The notes under the pieces are model-generated. The model was not told where the DNA came from. It saw only the letters and a program-made list of their open reading frames with translations, and made no database searches. Position numbers and translations under genes: made by a program. 64,000 nucleotides of DNA, taken from Antitrichia curtipendula. Taxonomy: Eukaryota > Streptophyta > Bryopsida > Hypnales > Leucodontaceae. The stretch's first letter is position 1; each line of letters begins with the position of its first letter. The stretch lies in the NCBI GenBank assembly GCA_951230915.1, contig OX579639.1, positions 24,180,001 through 24,244,000 of the forward strand. Reading direction: 5' to 3'. This document shows positions 1 to 11,950 of this stretch, one piece after another.

Positions 1-2839
1 GCATGCACATGACACCAGTGTTTAAAAGGAACATAGCATGTCAGCAGGATTATTGCTGGGACTAGGAAAACTTTGACTAAAGTCAAAATGTCTAATTTAC
101 TCTCTATGAAGCAAATACTTCATGCATAGTCAAAAACTGAAATGTCTACTACCATAAACTTCTAAAACAATATTTGTAGTGACACATACGAAGCTACTAC
201 AACAATGACACTCAAAGTTCCAACAAGTACATGGCCCCGTGGGTGAGCAAACACGTAAAACATACAAACTTCATTTCCAAGGCCTCTCAGTAACCTTACC
301 TGCCAAGTGATAGCGCGAGATCAGCACACAAGGAGCGGATGTAAGTTCCCTTGGAACAGACGATGTAAAAATCCCATTCTTGCCTGGAATTTTTTTGGAT
401 TAAGATTTAATAGCCAGCAAAGAACACGGTAAAACAGTGTACTGAACACAGCAACTAAAACAGATACCAGTTGGGGATCACTAAAATCAATAGAGAATTT
501 TTAGAATAATACGTTTGAGAGCAACCAACCTGTTCTGTGAACTGAGCTTCAATTGGAAATCATACACTTTAACAGCCCGTGGTGGCACGACAATCTCTTC
601 TCCACGCCTTGCTTTGGTATAAAGTCTTTCTCCTTTCACCTGTAAACTGATGGTTAGGCTTAGCACTGGTTCAAAAATACTTTAGACCAAATCTACAATG
701 ATGCAAATGTGCCAATGTGAAGTGATCAATCAACAGTATGGATGTAACATAAACTTCAAGATGGGAAAATACTGGAAGATGCCATTTTGGTGCGCACTAC
801 AATCAAGCCGTACCTTAATAGCTGAATACATAGGAGGAACCTGCATAATGTCTCCAAGAAATGAATTAACCACTGCACTCCGTATATCCTGTTCTTGAAT
901 ATGCTCCCAAGGCGCCTCGTCACTAACCTGCACAACGACATATATTATATATCTTTTGTAAGATTAAACAATCGCAAACGCTAGGGCATTTATCAATCTA
1001 TCTGACAATAGACCATAGGATAGCAACAAACCGGTGTGCCAGCATCCAAGGATGGCGTCGTCTCACCAATGCGCATTGTCCCACTGTAAACCTTAGTCAT
1101 AGCCTGGTACCTAGACCGCAACATCCTCTAATGTAGTAAGAACCAGGTCAAGTTCAAGTGAATTATAATGTACTTTCAACTTGCAGTAAAATAGACAACA
1201 TACAAACTTGGTGAATGCAAATTGGACAAGATGATTCGCAATTCAAGCCATTTATCTGACAGCACAAAACAAACAAAATAAATACCTGAAAATTACATCA
1301 ACATAGCAATCCTTGGGCCCAAGCGACCTGTTTGGTGTTTGGTAGCCCGCAACTATTGTTGGGAAATCCGATATCAAGATTTATTTGATAGTTGAATCCA
1401 TAATGAACTACTAGTGGATTACAAATTTTTCCTAATTCTTATACCGTGAGAGGAGAAAGATATTTAAAAGCATGTCCAACCTGTCAGCGAGTTTGGTAGC
1501 CTTGCCCACACAGACAATAAGAAGCCCCGTAGACAAGGGATCCAACGTGCCGGCATGGCCCACCTGCAAAAAAAAAAAAAAAAATTACGACCTACGAGTC
1601 CAAGTACGATCAAAAGGTTCGCGATCCTAAAGAGGATTCCAGGTGAACGTGGGGTTACAAATGATCCCAGTTGCAGAATCCCAATACTCGAAATGCCGTC
1701 TCTCATAAGCACAGCAAATAATTTTGCCAAATCGAATTCAAACACTAGTGTATCAAGTAGCTGACGCTGAACGATTTTTCCATTACAATCTCTCCTGAAA
1801 CCTGCACGAGGATCGGGGCTCACGAATCCGCAAATCTAGAAAGCAGCTGCTCACTTCATTACAGATACGGAGAACTGTCAAGAATAAAGGTCAGAGCTCT
1901 CAAACCTTCTTGACCCCAAGCATGTGACGTAGCTTACCACATACTGCAAACGAGCTCCATCCTGCAGTCCCCATCCCAAACGGTGACCTTCAGTCCCCGT
2001 AAACCCCGGCCTAACCGGATTGTAAAGAGCTACAATACCATTTGATCCAAAGACGTGAGGCAGAGGGATTTCGTTCACGTCAAAGTGAGAACCACTACGT
2101 CACCTCGGGGCTTGTCAATTAGCACAACTGCGCCTCCAGGACCATCCCAGTCCTCGGGAACTTTCGTGCGCCGCTTGACAACGACTGGTCGGACGGCTAC
2201 CCCTGCCAGAGGATCCTTCTCGGTCGGTACTTCCAGGCTCGGAGACCTGTCAGGCCACAGTTCCGTCGTCGGAGCTTGTGTCAACCTCTGAATCCAAGAC
2301 ATTCGCATCTCCTGGATGACGGGTTCGGCACTGGACCCCTCTTGCTGGAGTTTCCTCGACGCCCACTCCTCGAAGACCTGCACCTCCTCCTGGCCAGCTG
2401 CGTGGGTGGTTTCCGCAGGCCGAGTGGGCGACGTAGGCAGACCTGGATTGCGAATGGCCATGACGTCGAGTAAATACTTCCTTTTATCGACATTGTTCTG
2501 ATTCCGCGGCTGCTGCACATGCAGCTTGCTCGGCGGAGGACTCCTGGTCTGCGGGGGAGGGGTGCGGGATGCTAAGCTGGGGGGATGAGAAGCTGGTTCA
2601 TGAGACTTCGTGTCGGCGTCGTCGGCGTCGTTGCTGGACGTGAGAGAGGCAGAATAATGGGATCGCAAGCGGGGAGCACCAAGGCGGCGAGGGAAAACAG
2701 CATGTCGAGGTTGGCGGCCAGCGGCAGCGGCAGGGAGACGGAGGGCGAGGGGATGAGGGGCATGGCGAAGGGGGGAGGAAGAGGAGAGAAGCGACGGTAG
2801 GGGGTTGCACAGGAACCGACGGTGCGGAGCCAAAGCCAT
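1..2839 (-). CDS. TruB: TruB-family tRNA pseudouridine synthase, organelle-targeted (5' part, 7 exons)
   Basis: Isomerises uridine to pseudouridine in RNA; bacterial TruB makes Psi55 in the tRNA T-loop. Exons read on minus: 2839-2104, 1961-1906, 1563-1481, 1110-1032, 927-814, 639-530, 383-300; all junctions are GT-AG and keep phase. Bases 1-299 are intron and the last exon(s) lie outside the window. Exon 1 holds a long S/R/A/P-rich leader that looks like a plastid or mitochondrial transit peptide, then a plant-specific linker, then the TruB start motif LIDKPRGW. Exon 3 carries [14 protein letters not shown] with the catalytic Asp; exon 5 has PPMYSAIK; exon 7 has the C-terminal motif [10 protein letters not shown] chose the ATG at 2839 because the open frame further upstream (to 2917) lacks an ATG. 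No break is seen. Family assignment is firm; the organelle is inferred. Confidence 0.95.
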
Positions 2840-3012
2840 GAGGAAGAAAGCCAACTGCAGGCAAGCAGGCAGGGCTCCAAACCCTAATTGAGAAGCTAGA
2901 AGCCAAGGGGAGAGCAACTAAGATTCTGGTAAGAAGGAACAAGAACGAGGAATACGAAGGAGGAGGAGGAGAGAAGGAGGAGCCGAAGCTGACAACCATT
3001 ATGGGGAGCACA

Positions 3013-3900
3013 GTACTGTACAGTACAGTACCCGGAAGGAATGTTACGTAGTCCCAGTTTTGGCATTCCAAACAAGTTTGTATAACAAAGAGTATGAAGG
3101 TCATTTCAATCCCATATTTTTGGTACTTGATTCTCATGCATTCTCAATTGACCATACCAAATTTTAGTTACTACAAATCAAAATCTTATTTTTGGTAAGT
3201 TGTTTTGTGTCAAAATCATGGTTTTACAAGAAAGTTGATTAAAATATATTGGTGATAAATTTTTGAGATTTGATTACATGAATATGTAGGAGACATTCAT
3301 ACACACATCTTTACTATTAACAAACATCTTCAAAAAGTTCAAAATTCAATCAATAGAGGTTCAAATGCTGAAGTGATCATGACCAAATTTAGTAAAATAC
3401 ATAACTCCATTTTTTAATTAACTTTTGGCAAAATAAACATATCATCATGTTCAACGATATAGATTTAATCATAATGTATGATTCAAATAAAAAAATTTAA
3501 TTACCACAAAGAATTATCTATTTTACTAAATTTGGTCATGATCATCTAAGCATTTGGACCTCTATTGACAGAATTTTAAACTTTTTAAAGATGTTTGTTT
3601 ATAAAAAAGATGTGTGTATGGATGTCTTCTACATATCCATGTAATCAAATCTCAAAAATTCATCACCAATATGTTTTAATCAACTTTCTTGTAAAACCAT
3701 GATTTTGACACAAAACAACTTATCAAAAATAGGATTTTGGTTTTTAGTAACCAAAATTTGGTATGGTCAATTGAGAATGCATGAGAATCAAGTACCAAAA
3801 ATATGGGATTGAAATGACCTTCATACTCTTTGTTATACAAACTTGTTTGGAATGCCAAAACTGGAACTACGTAACATTCCTTCCGGGTACTATACAGTAC
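3013..3900. repeat. Foldback (long-TIR) element, 888 bp
   Basis: The left arm (3013-3398) is repeated inverted at 3521-3900 with roughly 85-90% identity by eye, leaving a loop of about 120 bp. Ends are GTACTGTACAGTA... on the left and the complement of GTACTGTATAGTACCCGG on the right, followed by GGAAGGAATGTTACGTAGT in both. No coding frame. Long arms suggest a Mutator-like or foldback MITE, but I cannot define a target duplication. Confidence 0.85.
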
Positions 3901-5706
3901 CTGGCAACTCTCAATTGTGCACCCCATTATGTCATTCACAAGAATTTTGATTAATATATAATATAATTGATATTTTTTGTCTTGCATGATCAACATTCAA
4001 TTCTTACGCAATTATGATCAAGCATACCATGTTTGGGTTTAAAAAAAAGTAAAACTCCATTTTCGGTGTATTATTTCATTTAAAATTCATAATTTTACAT
4101 AATAATTGATTGAAAATCATTGGTGATGAAATTTTCTAATTCAATTGCGTAATTATGTAGGAAACATTTATATGCATATCTTTCCTTCAATAGGCATTTC
4201 CAAAAAGTTTTAGAATTTTCTCACAAAGGTTTCAAAAGTTAGTGTGAAAATGTCCAAATTTTTAGAAAGAGAGATTTCTTTATTGTAATTAGATTTTTCT
4301 ATTTGACCTTCACATTGTTATTTACCCTTAAAGGACCGAGGGGGGTTTCCAGGGAAACATTCCAAAAATTGTGACTTTAGGATATATTATTCAAAAAAAA
4401 AAATCAAAACTCTTTTTTGGAACTTCAATCGTACAAAACTAAATTAAGGTATTTTACCAAAGTGTGAAAAAAATTCAGCCTTTTTCACCGTGCGGATTGA
4501 AAGATTATAGCATTTGAAGTGAGAAAAAAAACTTTTTTCCAATCCTGCGAAACAGGGTCAGCAGACTTCGGGCTCATTTGTAGTAAAAATTTTGTTCTAC
4601 ACAAACATGAGATTTTTGACCATTCATAAGTATATGAAATTAGGTTCACTCACAAAAAAATTTAGAAGAAAATATAGAGTCTAGCTTATTCTAAATCACC
4701 TTGCAATGCAAGGAGGTTAAGTGAATTGGCAATGCACTAGTCTTTTTTTTATGCAATGAGAAAATATTTTATCTGAAATTCAAACGGTGAAAAATTAGAG
4801 ACAAACATTTGGAATATGTGGAAAAAATTTCAAGAATTTTGGCTTCATTGATTGCAAGATAATAGGGCTTGAAGTTAGAAGAAAATGTTTTTTCTTGAAA
4901 CTACCCCAACATAGCTAACAAAGTTTGACTCCTCTTACATTGTGATTTGACAACTAAAATTTGTTTTTTTGGGGACAATTGTATGCCATATTTTATTAGT
5001 TACATACGTGCCAAATTTCAAAACTTCGTGATCTTTTTTGCAAAAGATTCTTCAAAGATTCCCAAATTGCCCAAGCTGCCCGAAAAGTTCAGGGCAACAT
5101 AACTTTTGATTTAGGCACCCGATTGAAAAAAAAATTAGTTTTTCACGAAGGAGGTACATGTTTACACATTGTATTCAAATTTCATGAACATCCGACCCAA
5201 AATGACTTTGTTACTAACCTACCCGAGATTTCTTGCGTATGCTGAACGGACACTTGGTCCTTTAGGGGTTAATTTTGTACATTTGACCATGAATGTATAG
5301 TTGCTTTGCCAAAATCTAATTGCAAAGAAGAAATATCTCTTTTTCAAAATTTGGACATTTTCACACCAACTTTTGAAACCTTTTTGAAGAAATTCTAAAA
5401 CATTTTGGAAATGCCTACTGAAGGAAAGATGTACACATGGATGTTCCCTATATATTTCTACAACTGAATTAAAAAAATTCATCACCAATGGTTTTAATGA
5501 ATTATTGTGTAAAATCTTTAAAATTTAATGAAATAATTTACCAAAAATGCAATTTTGGTTTTCTAAAATTCAAATTTGGTATGCTTAATTGGAATTGTAT
5601 AGGAATTGAATGATAATTATGTGAGACAAAAAAATGGTAATCATATGATACATTTTGCAATTTTTTTTTGAATGGCAGAAGATTGTGGACAATTGAGAGT
5701 TGCTGA
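3901..5706. repeat. Second foldback element, interrupted by a piggyBac-like MITE
   Basis: The left arm 3901-4320 (from GGCAACTCTCAATTGT) matches the complement of 5273-5706 (ending ACAATTGAGAGTTGC). The arms share motifs with the neighbouring foldback, such as the AAGCATACCA and ATCACCAATG stretches, so both are members of one family. The loop is occupied by the TTAA-flanked MITE at 4325-5268, so the foldback was there first. No coding potential. Confidence 0.8.
4325..5268. mobile_element. piggyBac-like MITE (944 bp) nested in foldback element
   Basis: Left end CCCTTAAAGGACC follows TTTA (4321-4324); right end GGTCCTTTAGGGG precedes TTAA (5269-5272). This gives a TTAA-type target (one side mutated) and near-identical termini starting CCC, the piggyBac hallmark. 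The interior is AT-rich without an ORF and is similar to the fragment at 51054. Confidence 0.8.
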
Positions 5707-6314
5707 ATATTGTATTGTAGGTAGTGTAGGTAAGGTGGATACACCCAAAAAGCCACAAATTGGGTTAGGTTAATTTGAGGGCTAAATAGTGAAAAGTTCA
5801 GAGCAAAGAGATGTGCTGAAAAGGAAGAAATATACACATTAGATGATTTTGGGGGGGTCTGGAGGGCCGTTTTGGGCCTATTCCCGGCGCTGTTTCCCCA
5901 GTAGCAAAAGAATAGCCGCTGTCAGAAAAAAAAAATTTCAAAAAAAAAAAATCATAAAATGAAAAAATGAAAAAACAAGATGAACAAATATTTTTTTAAT
6001 TTAAAAAAAAAAAAAAATCTTGTATGACGTGGCAGTTGCTGTGCCATGTCACGTAGCTACTGCGGCGCAGTTCCAGACAACTTCAGACTCTGGGAACCCT
6101 GGGGAACTCGTAGCCCTCCACAGGGGCTGAAAAACATGTAATGATAAATTTTTTGGTTTTGGCAAATACAAAACCTCAATAGGTGTGTATGAAGTTTTGA
6201 TAAAAGAGTACTTTGAACAGCTCATAGGCAACCCTCAAAGAATGTGGTGACATTCTGAAGTTCTCCCTCCCAAGGTGTCAATATTCCCCCCCAAAAGAAG
6301 TTCAAATTGCAACA
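5707..6314. other. AT-rich intergenic, no gene
   Basis: Contains A-runs (5929-6017) and a short inverted stretch near 6024-6055 (GTGGCA ... TGCCAT). No open frame with recognisable protein similarity. Confidence 0.5.
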
Positions 6315-6318
6315 TTAA

Positions 6319-7225
6319 CCCCTAAAGTCCCAAGGCCTTTTTTCCATCAAAAAACACTTAAAACTGCCATTTCTATAGCAAAGAAAAAAATTATTAATAC
6401 TATTATTTCATATTTAACCGTAAGATCTTATACTAGACTAGTAATAAAACGTGTGGAAGAAATTTCACAAACTTTGACCATGCATATTAGAAGATATTTG
6501 CATTTGAAGTGAAGGAAACAAATTTTTTTGCACATTCCTCAACTACATCAGTTTTGACTTTGAACCTTCTTAACTTCAAATTTTTGTACTATTAATTTTT
6601 AATTTTTAATTTTATATGATGAAGAATTGAGTTGAGAGTCTAGGAAAAAAAATTCTAACAAAAAACCCCTTAATTCTTCACGCATTAAAAAATTGTTAAG
6701 TAAAAGTAGGTTCAAGATTGAAGGGAAAACTAAACCATTAATAACTCGAAGACAAAATTGAAATACACAAATTTGAACAGTGAGATTGTTCTAGCAAGAA
6801 ATCTGAACCTTGTAAAACTTTTTTTTTTAAAAGTGAAAATTGAGTTCAGAAATGATTCCTACAAGTTAATTTTTCAAAAAAATGCTCCAATTATCCAAAA
6901 AATAATATTGTCCATAACTTTTGCATAACAAATCCAAATGGAATGAATCAAAGCTTTCTATCTAGATAAAAATACAATCTATACAAAACAATTTTTTTTA
7001 AATTTTTATTTCAAGTTCTTTTGAAGTTTTTTTCTGCTTGATAAACTAAAAAAAGGCTTTTTGTGCTATAACTTTTGCTCCTAGGCATCAATTGAAATAA
7101 AAATTATATTTTCGAAAAGCTAGTGTATTTTTCTATCTTCATCAAAAATTTCAAAAAATATTGAGATTGTAGGAGCTTGCCCAAAATTCATTTTATTCCC
7201 CGAGGGGACAATGGGACTTTAGGGG
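6319..7225. mobile_element. piggyBac-like MITE (907 bp)
   Basis: TTAA (6315-6318) precedes CCCCTAAAGTCCCAAGG. The right end is GGGACTTTAGGGG followed by GTAA (7226-7229), a one-base variant of TTAA. Termini are inverted copies over about 13 bp. Non-coding, AT-rich interior. Confidence 0.8.
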
Positions 7226-7229
7226 GTAA

Positions 7230-8638
7230 TGTTCAAAAACAGATGCAAGCTCGTCAACTAATAAGCATCATGAAGACTTGTCAGAAAATTAAACCATCAA
7301 GTGATGTCATTAAACATGTAATTTTCTTCTCTTTACTCTATAATCCCCAAACTGTGATCTAAATACATTTTATGAAGTTTTTTTTATTGAAATGTGTATT
7401 CTTTGTAATTTCCCTGAGGTACCCAAAAGTTACCATCAAGCCCTCTCTAACAATTTTCAGTTTAAGTATAAACAATTTTGGGGCAATTTTTTAGGGTGTG
7501 GTGTAAGGAACAATGCGATTTGGGGTATCCACCTTAGAGGGGAATAACCCTGGAATACCGTCAGCGTCATTCTAAGGCGCCTGGATGACAATCCAATGGG
7601 TTGTACTATAAAGCTATTGGAAGCATTTTTTCATCCCCGTTTTCCTTGTTGACCTTTCATGTTGGATTATATAGAGTATCCAATTGAGTTTGCATTCTTG
7701 CTAGTGTTTCTTTTCACGTAAATGGGAAGTTAGTAAAAAAACAGATCACAAAATTTGTTATTTTAGTGTATTTTGAAAAGTTGTTGCTCTTTGCTCTAAA
7801 TCTGAAATTTCTTCACAAAAAATGGTATTTTTTTAGTTTGAGTCCAACTAACAAAACAAAGGTCATCTACTCTAGTTTCTACTCCAATTTGGATTTTGAA
7901 AAATTCCTAACATTAAATATTTTATTGCAATTTCAACTTTGGATGTATTTTCAATGTCTAGTGAATTTTAATTATGGAATGACATGAAAATTGAATTTAT
8001 ACTACGATGTTTGTCATTGTAATATACACACATACTGAAATTTTCTGATTTTCTGAAATATTGTATGCTCAAGTCGGTTTTAGCATGTCGGTGCCAAATT
8101 AGTTTAATTTTGGAATTTGGACAGTTTGGCAGCTTGATTTGTTTTTCTTGACTTTGAGCACTTTACTCTTCCGCATTCTTCAACACTCTTAGTTTGAAAT
8201 TTATTTTTTCTATTCATGTGCAAATGTGTTCCTTTTCTAAATTTTCTCAAGAATAATTTTTGGATATTTAAAATTAGCAACAAAGAAATTTTTTCAGATT
8301 TTCAGAAAATAGTTGTACAATCTTTTAAAATTTTAGTCACAAACCAAATATTTCCTACTTATATCCAATATTGACCTAAACGTACAATAAATTTCTATTT
8401 GATGTGGTTATTCTTCAATTTTTCTTCAAAAATTCTCAAAAAATGAATTTTTTTACATGGAATAATCTAAAATTTTGTGTGAAGTAAAGAAGACATGTAA
8501 TTTCATCTCTGAAAAGTAAATATAAATTTTTTGTACATATCTAGTTGCAAAATGGCAATAAACTGAAAGATGGGCAATGAGACTTGAAATCAATGATCAT
8601 GGGTTTGTCACTTAGTAATTAAGCGAATTGCAAAAACT
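7230..8638. other. AT-rich intergenic, no gene
   Basis: No supported gene or repeat seen; open frames here are short and A/T-driven. Confidence 0.5.
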
Positions 8639-8641
8639 TTA

Positions 8642-9006
8642 GAGCATCACCACCAAGGGGCAGGCAATTCCTTATAGTATAGGTATCCTCCAATTGTTGT
8701 CCCTTATGACTCCCATTAATTGCACCCTGCAAGATTGAAGGAATATTCATGTTCTCCCACCATGCCATAACTGTGCTTCACCATTAAACCTTCAACTACT
8801 CAACCCAAAAATATAAAATATCTTGTAATAATTTGTCAACTCTAGGCACAATTCAAACTTCCTTACTACCCACGTTGTCCTGGGCTGAAAATTGAAAATT
8901 CTGGCACGCCCGACTCCCAAATTTACTCTACTAGTGCTATGGTGGAAAGTGTTTGCCCACCTCTTTACCATCCCTGCCCCATATACAAGGGAGGGGGGCG
9001 ATGCTC
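8642..9006. mobile_element. PIF/Harbinger (Tourist)-like MITE, 365 bp
   Basis: TTA (8639-8641) precedes GAGCATCACCACC and the inverted end GGGGGGCGATGCTC is followed by TTA (9007-9009). A 3-bp TTA duplication with GC-rich inverted ends fits Tourist-like MITEs. No ORF. Confidence 0.75.
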
Positions 9007-9009
9007 TTA

Positions 9010-9879
9010 GAGCATCCCTTATGATCCTTTAAATTTTGGACCTCTAAATTTATTGGCATGCATAGGCCCCATTCGGGTGCAATTCAAGGCCACGACATTT
9101 CATTTTGCAAAATGGAGATGAACAAAGGCAAGAGGGTGAATTCTACTAGGTAAACTATTCCAGTCTAGTCCAAACTCCTATTCTAGACATTTAAAAAAAA
9201 ATCCCATTCCAAATAGTTTGCATTGGAAAATAGAAATAGAAATAAAAGAATTAATTGCTTACTTTAGGGAGTTGATTGCATGAAATGAAGATAACATGTG
9301 TTTGGAATGGAGAGAATCTACACCTAAATTATATTTTGTTGCCAATTCTCTCTTAGTTAGTCTCAAATCAATGCAAATCAATTAATTTTAGCAATAGAAG
9401 TTAATAAGATAGACATCTCGTTGTAGGCAAATGTCTAGTGCAATATGATATTGCTATCCGAAAAATCTGTAGATGAATTTCAGTTGTATACAAGCCATGA
9501 GAAAAAACATTACAATTGACCCCCCCCTTCAAATTCCCTGTAATTTTCAAAAAATTAGTAGCTATTGTGCGACTTCTACCAACCATGTCCAACTTAACCC
9601 ATACCTAATCCAGTCCATAATGACCTCAATCCCCACTCCTAACTTCTATTGCTAAATGTTGTATATGAATCTCCATTGAAATACACAGAAATGGCCCTTC
9701 TGGTGGTGATTGTAGCTACTAACAGACTTAATTTATGAAAAAAAAATCATCATCAGAAAATCAAGGACAATCTTGCCATCAATTTGGTTGTTCAACCTTT
9801 TCACCAATAAACATATATCATGGAATCTGACAAGCATTCTCAAGGGTCCAAATACGGCCTCTAATCCACTTACAACGGG
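9010..9879. other. Intergenic, no gene recognised
   Basis: AT-rich with a C-run at 9520-9527. No supported coding region. Confidence 0.45.
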
Positions 9880-11105
9880 AATTAAGACTTGCTGTATCTT
9901 ATAAATACACAACTAAAACATCCTACATTACAAAATAACCACGCAAATAAATTAATACAAAAAAGAATTTCTAAAATATTAAAAAGAAGAATCAACCTAG
10001 TATACCTATATAAATTTAAAGCACATGTAAATATATATAGTAACAAAGAAGCAGACAAATTAGCAAAAGTAGGAGCTAAAAGTCCCTCTTAAGAAATCTC
10101 AATAATTTATCAAAATGCACACACGAGCCCATATTGACTACACAGAGCTAAATCCAACAACCCAAACAAACCTTAGAAAGTCCCCATACGTGACTTTAAA
10201 AAATACCTAGATGAAGAATAATATATCTAACAAAAAGCCAATGCCATAAACTACAAATATATGGACAAATGGGTAAACAACAACAAAAATTAGGCCTTGA
10301 TGCATCCAACAATTTTCGGAATAATCCCAATATCATAGACAAACAAATAACCCAATTACTCAAATTTAGATATAGACAATATATGGGCCATGCCGATAAA
10401 CACTTCTTTTGGTCCAATGAATATAATAGTATTATTTTTACAATTTGCAATACTTAGAGTATAGATACATGGCCACACCTCCTTTTAGCATGCCCATAAT
10501 CAAATATTAACAAACCCATAATAAAGTGACACAACAACCTTGTTTGGATACTACACAAAATGATCATGAGCAACAAAAACTCAAGATGCTTCAACCTCAC
10601 CAATGCAAGAAAAACAATAGACAAACCACAAGAAAATACAATACTCCTTTGGTTACTAACTTGCCACTACATAGATCCAATACAAAATTGTAATTGTGGA
10701 GCAAAACAAAAACCAGACATACTATTAGTATTAAATCACCCTCGTGACATTCCTCCTCCAACCACCACCCAACCTAATCTAATCATTCAATTTATTGAAT
10801 TTACATATTGCCATGACAGATTTTCACCAAATATCATCACATACAAAGAAACAAAATATAATACATTACTAACCAAGGATGGAATGTAGCACCACTATTA
10901 ATAATTACTGCTGGAGCTAGAGGAGCTACACACTCAAGATACAAAAAATTACTGCATAAAGACCCAAACCTAAAAATTAAAACTAGTTCTATAAACAAGA
11001 CACTCCAAGAAATCCACCAAAATACAATAGAGTACCTTGTACATATCATCTAGACCAAACGCAAACTAGAACATCACCAACCCCTATCACCTGATCCACC
11101 ATAAA
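9880..11105 (+). pseudogene. 3' end of LINE ORF2: RNase H and C-terminal domain, decayed
   Basis: 9889-10092 reads as the end of an RNase H domain: ...KAHVNIYSNKEADKLAK follows the ORF2 pattern HxxIxxNExADxLAK with the conserved Asp. In shifted frames come a conserved FRYRQYMGHADKHFFW-type block (10269-10457), WPHLLLACPQ (about 10470-10500), an NCNCG cysteine motif (about 10690), IQFIEFTYCHDRFSP (about 10790) and WNVAPLLIITAGARG (about 10882-10925). These follow each other as in a non-LTR ORF2 C-terminus, across several frameshifts. Reverse transcriptase and everything 5' are absent, so it is a typical 5'-truncated copy. It ends near the TAA at about 11103, just before the AT tail. Confidence 0.8.
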
Positions 11106-11140
11106 AATGCACGTATATATCTATGGTACAGTCATTTTAA

Positions 11141-11142
<2 letters not shown>

Positions 11143-11208
<66 letters not shown>
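11143..11208. repeat. (AT)33 microsatellite, probable LINE tail
   Basis: Uninterrupted AT dinucleotides over 66 bp, starting about 40 bp after the LINE ORF2 stop. The position suggests it grew from the element's 3' tail. Confidence 0.9.
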
Positions 11209-11211
<3 letters not shown>

Positions 11212-11950
11212 TATATACAATACAATATACAATTCTAAAAATAAATAAATATATAATAAACAAATAAATAAGTGTATGAAATCTGAAATACAAACTCTAG
11301 CTCAATACTAGGAAAGCATCCACGGCTTAATGAGATGCAAGTCAATAGAAATTGAACCCAAACCAACAATCGCACAACTATCAATGTCGTATACGACTTC
11401 TCGCAATATACTTGAACTCAATAGGGTGATCTACTCCATAAAAAAATACACATATTAAAAGATATGGGCCACTATTTACTGGTTACAAATTCATACTACA
11501 GAGTCTACCTCCGAAAGGAGGCACCAAGGATAGCACCCGCTACCCAAGTGACCAGAGTTAAGTTACTCTTCTTCTTCTTCTTCTCTGGGGGTTAAGACAA
11601 CACTGTAACTTATACGTCGGGAAGCAGGAAGAAGGGCATGCGAGAATATGGAGGCGGGCGGGTACTGGGGGCGCTTCTATGGGCGGGCAGGGAGGCAGGG
11701 CCTTATCCGTCTTATCTCTCAGTTGCGTGCCTGTGCCATTCAGGCGCGGTGCTCGCTGTGTTCCGAGCTTGGAGCCTTCCGTGGGGACATAGCTTACAGA
11801 CGGGACGGACGCTGATCTCAACTTGAATTCCACCACCGCTGCTCCTCCTGAGTTGGGGGCTGTGGGCTTGTATTAAGGAAGGTAGTCCTCGCTCCTTTTG
11901 GTTCTCTTGCCTACGCTCGCTCGCCTCGTCGCTCGCTCCTTCGATCGGCG
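11209..11950 (+). promoter_or_regulatory. TIC100 upstream region with a CTT tract
   Basis: The stretch between the LINE tail and the TIC100 ATG. Base composition shifts to GC-rich from about 11630. A CTT microsatellite lies at about 11567-11584; CTT/GAA tracts are common in plant 5' leaders. No clear TATA box, so the transcription start is not assigned. Confidence 0.4.

Noticed and set aside
5850..5925. Weak resemblance between GGGGGG(T)CTGGAGG-type stretches at 5850, 41210 and 48405
   Set aside because: Short G-runs with different flanks; too weak to call a repeat family.
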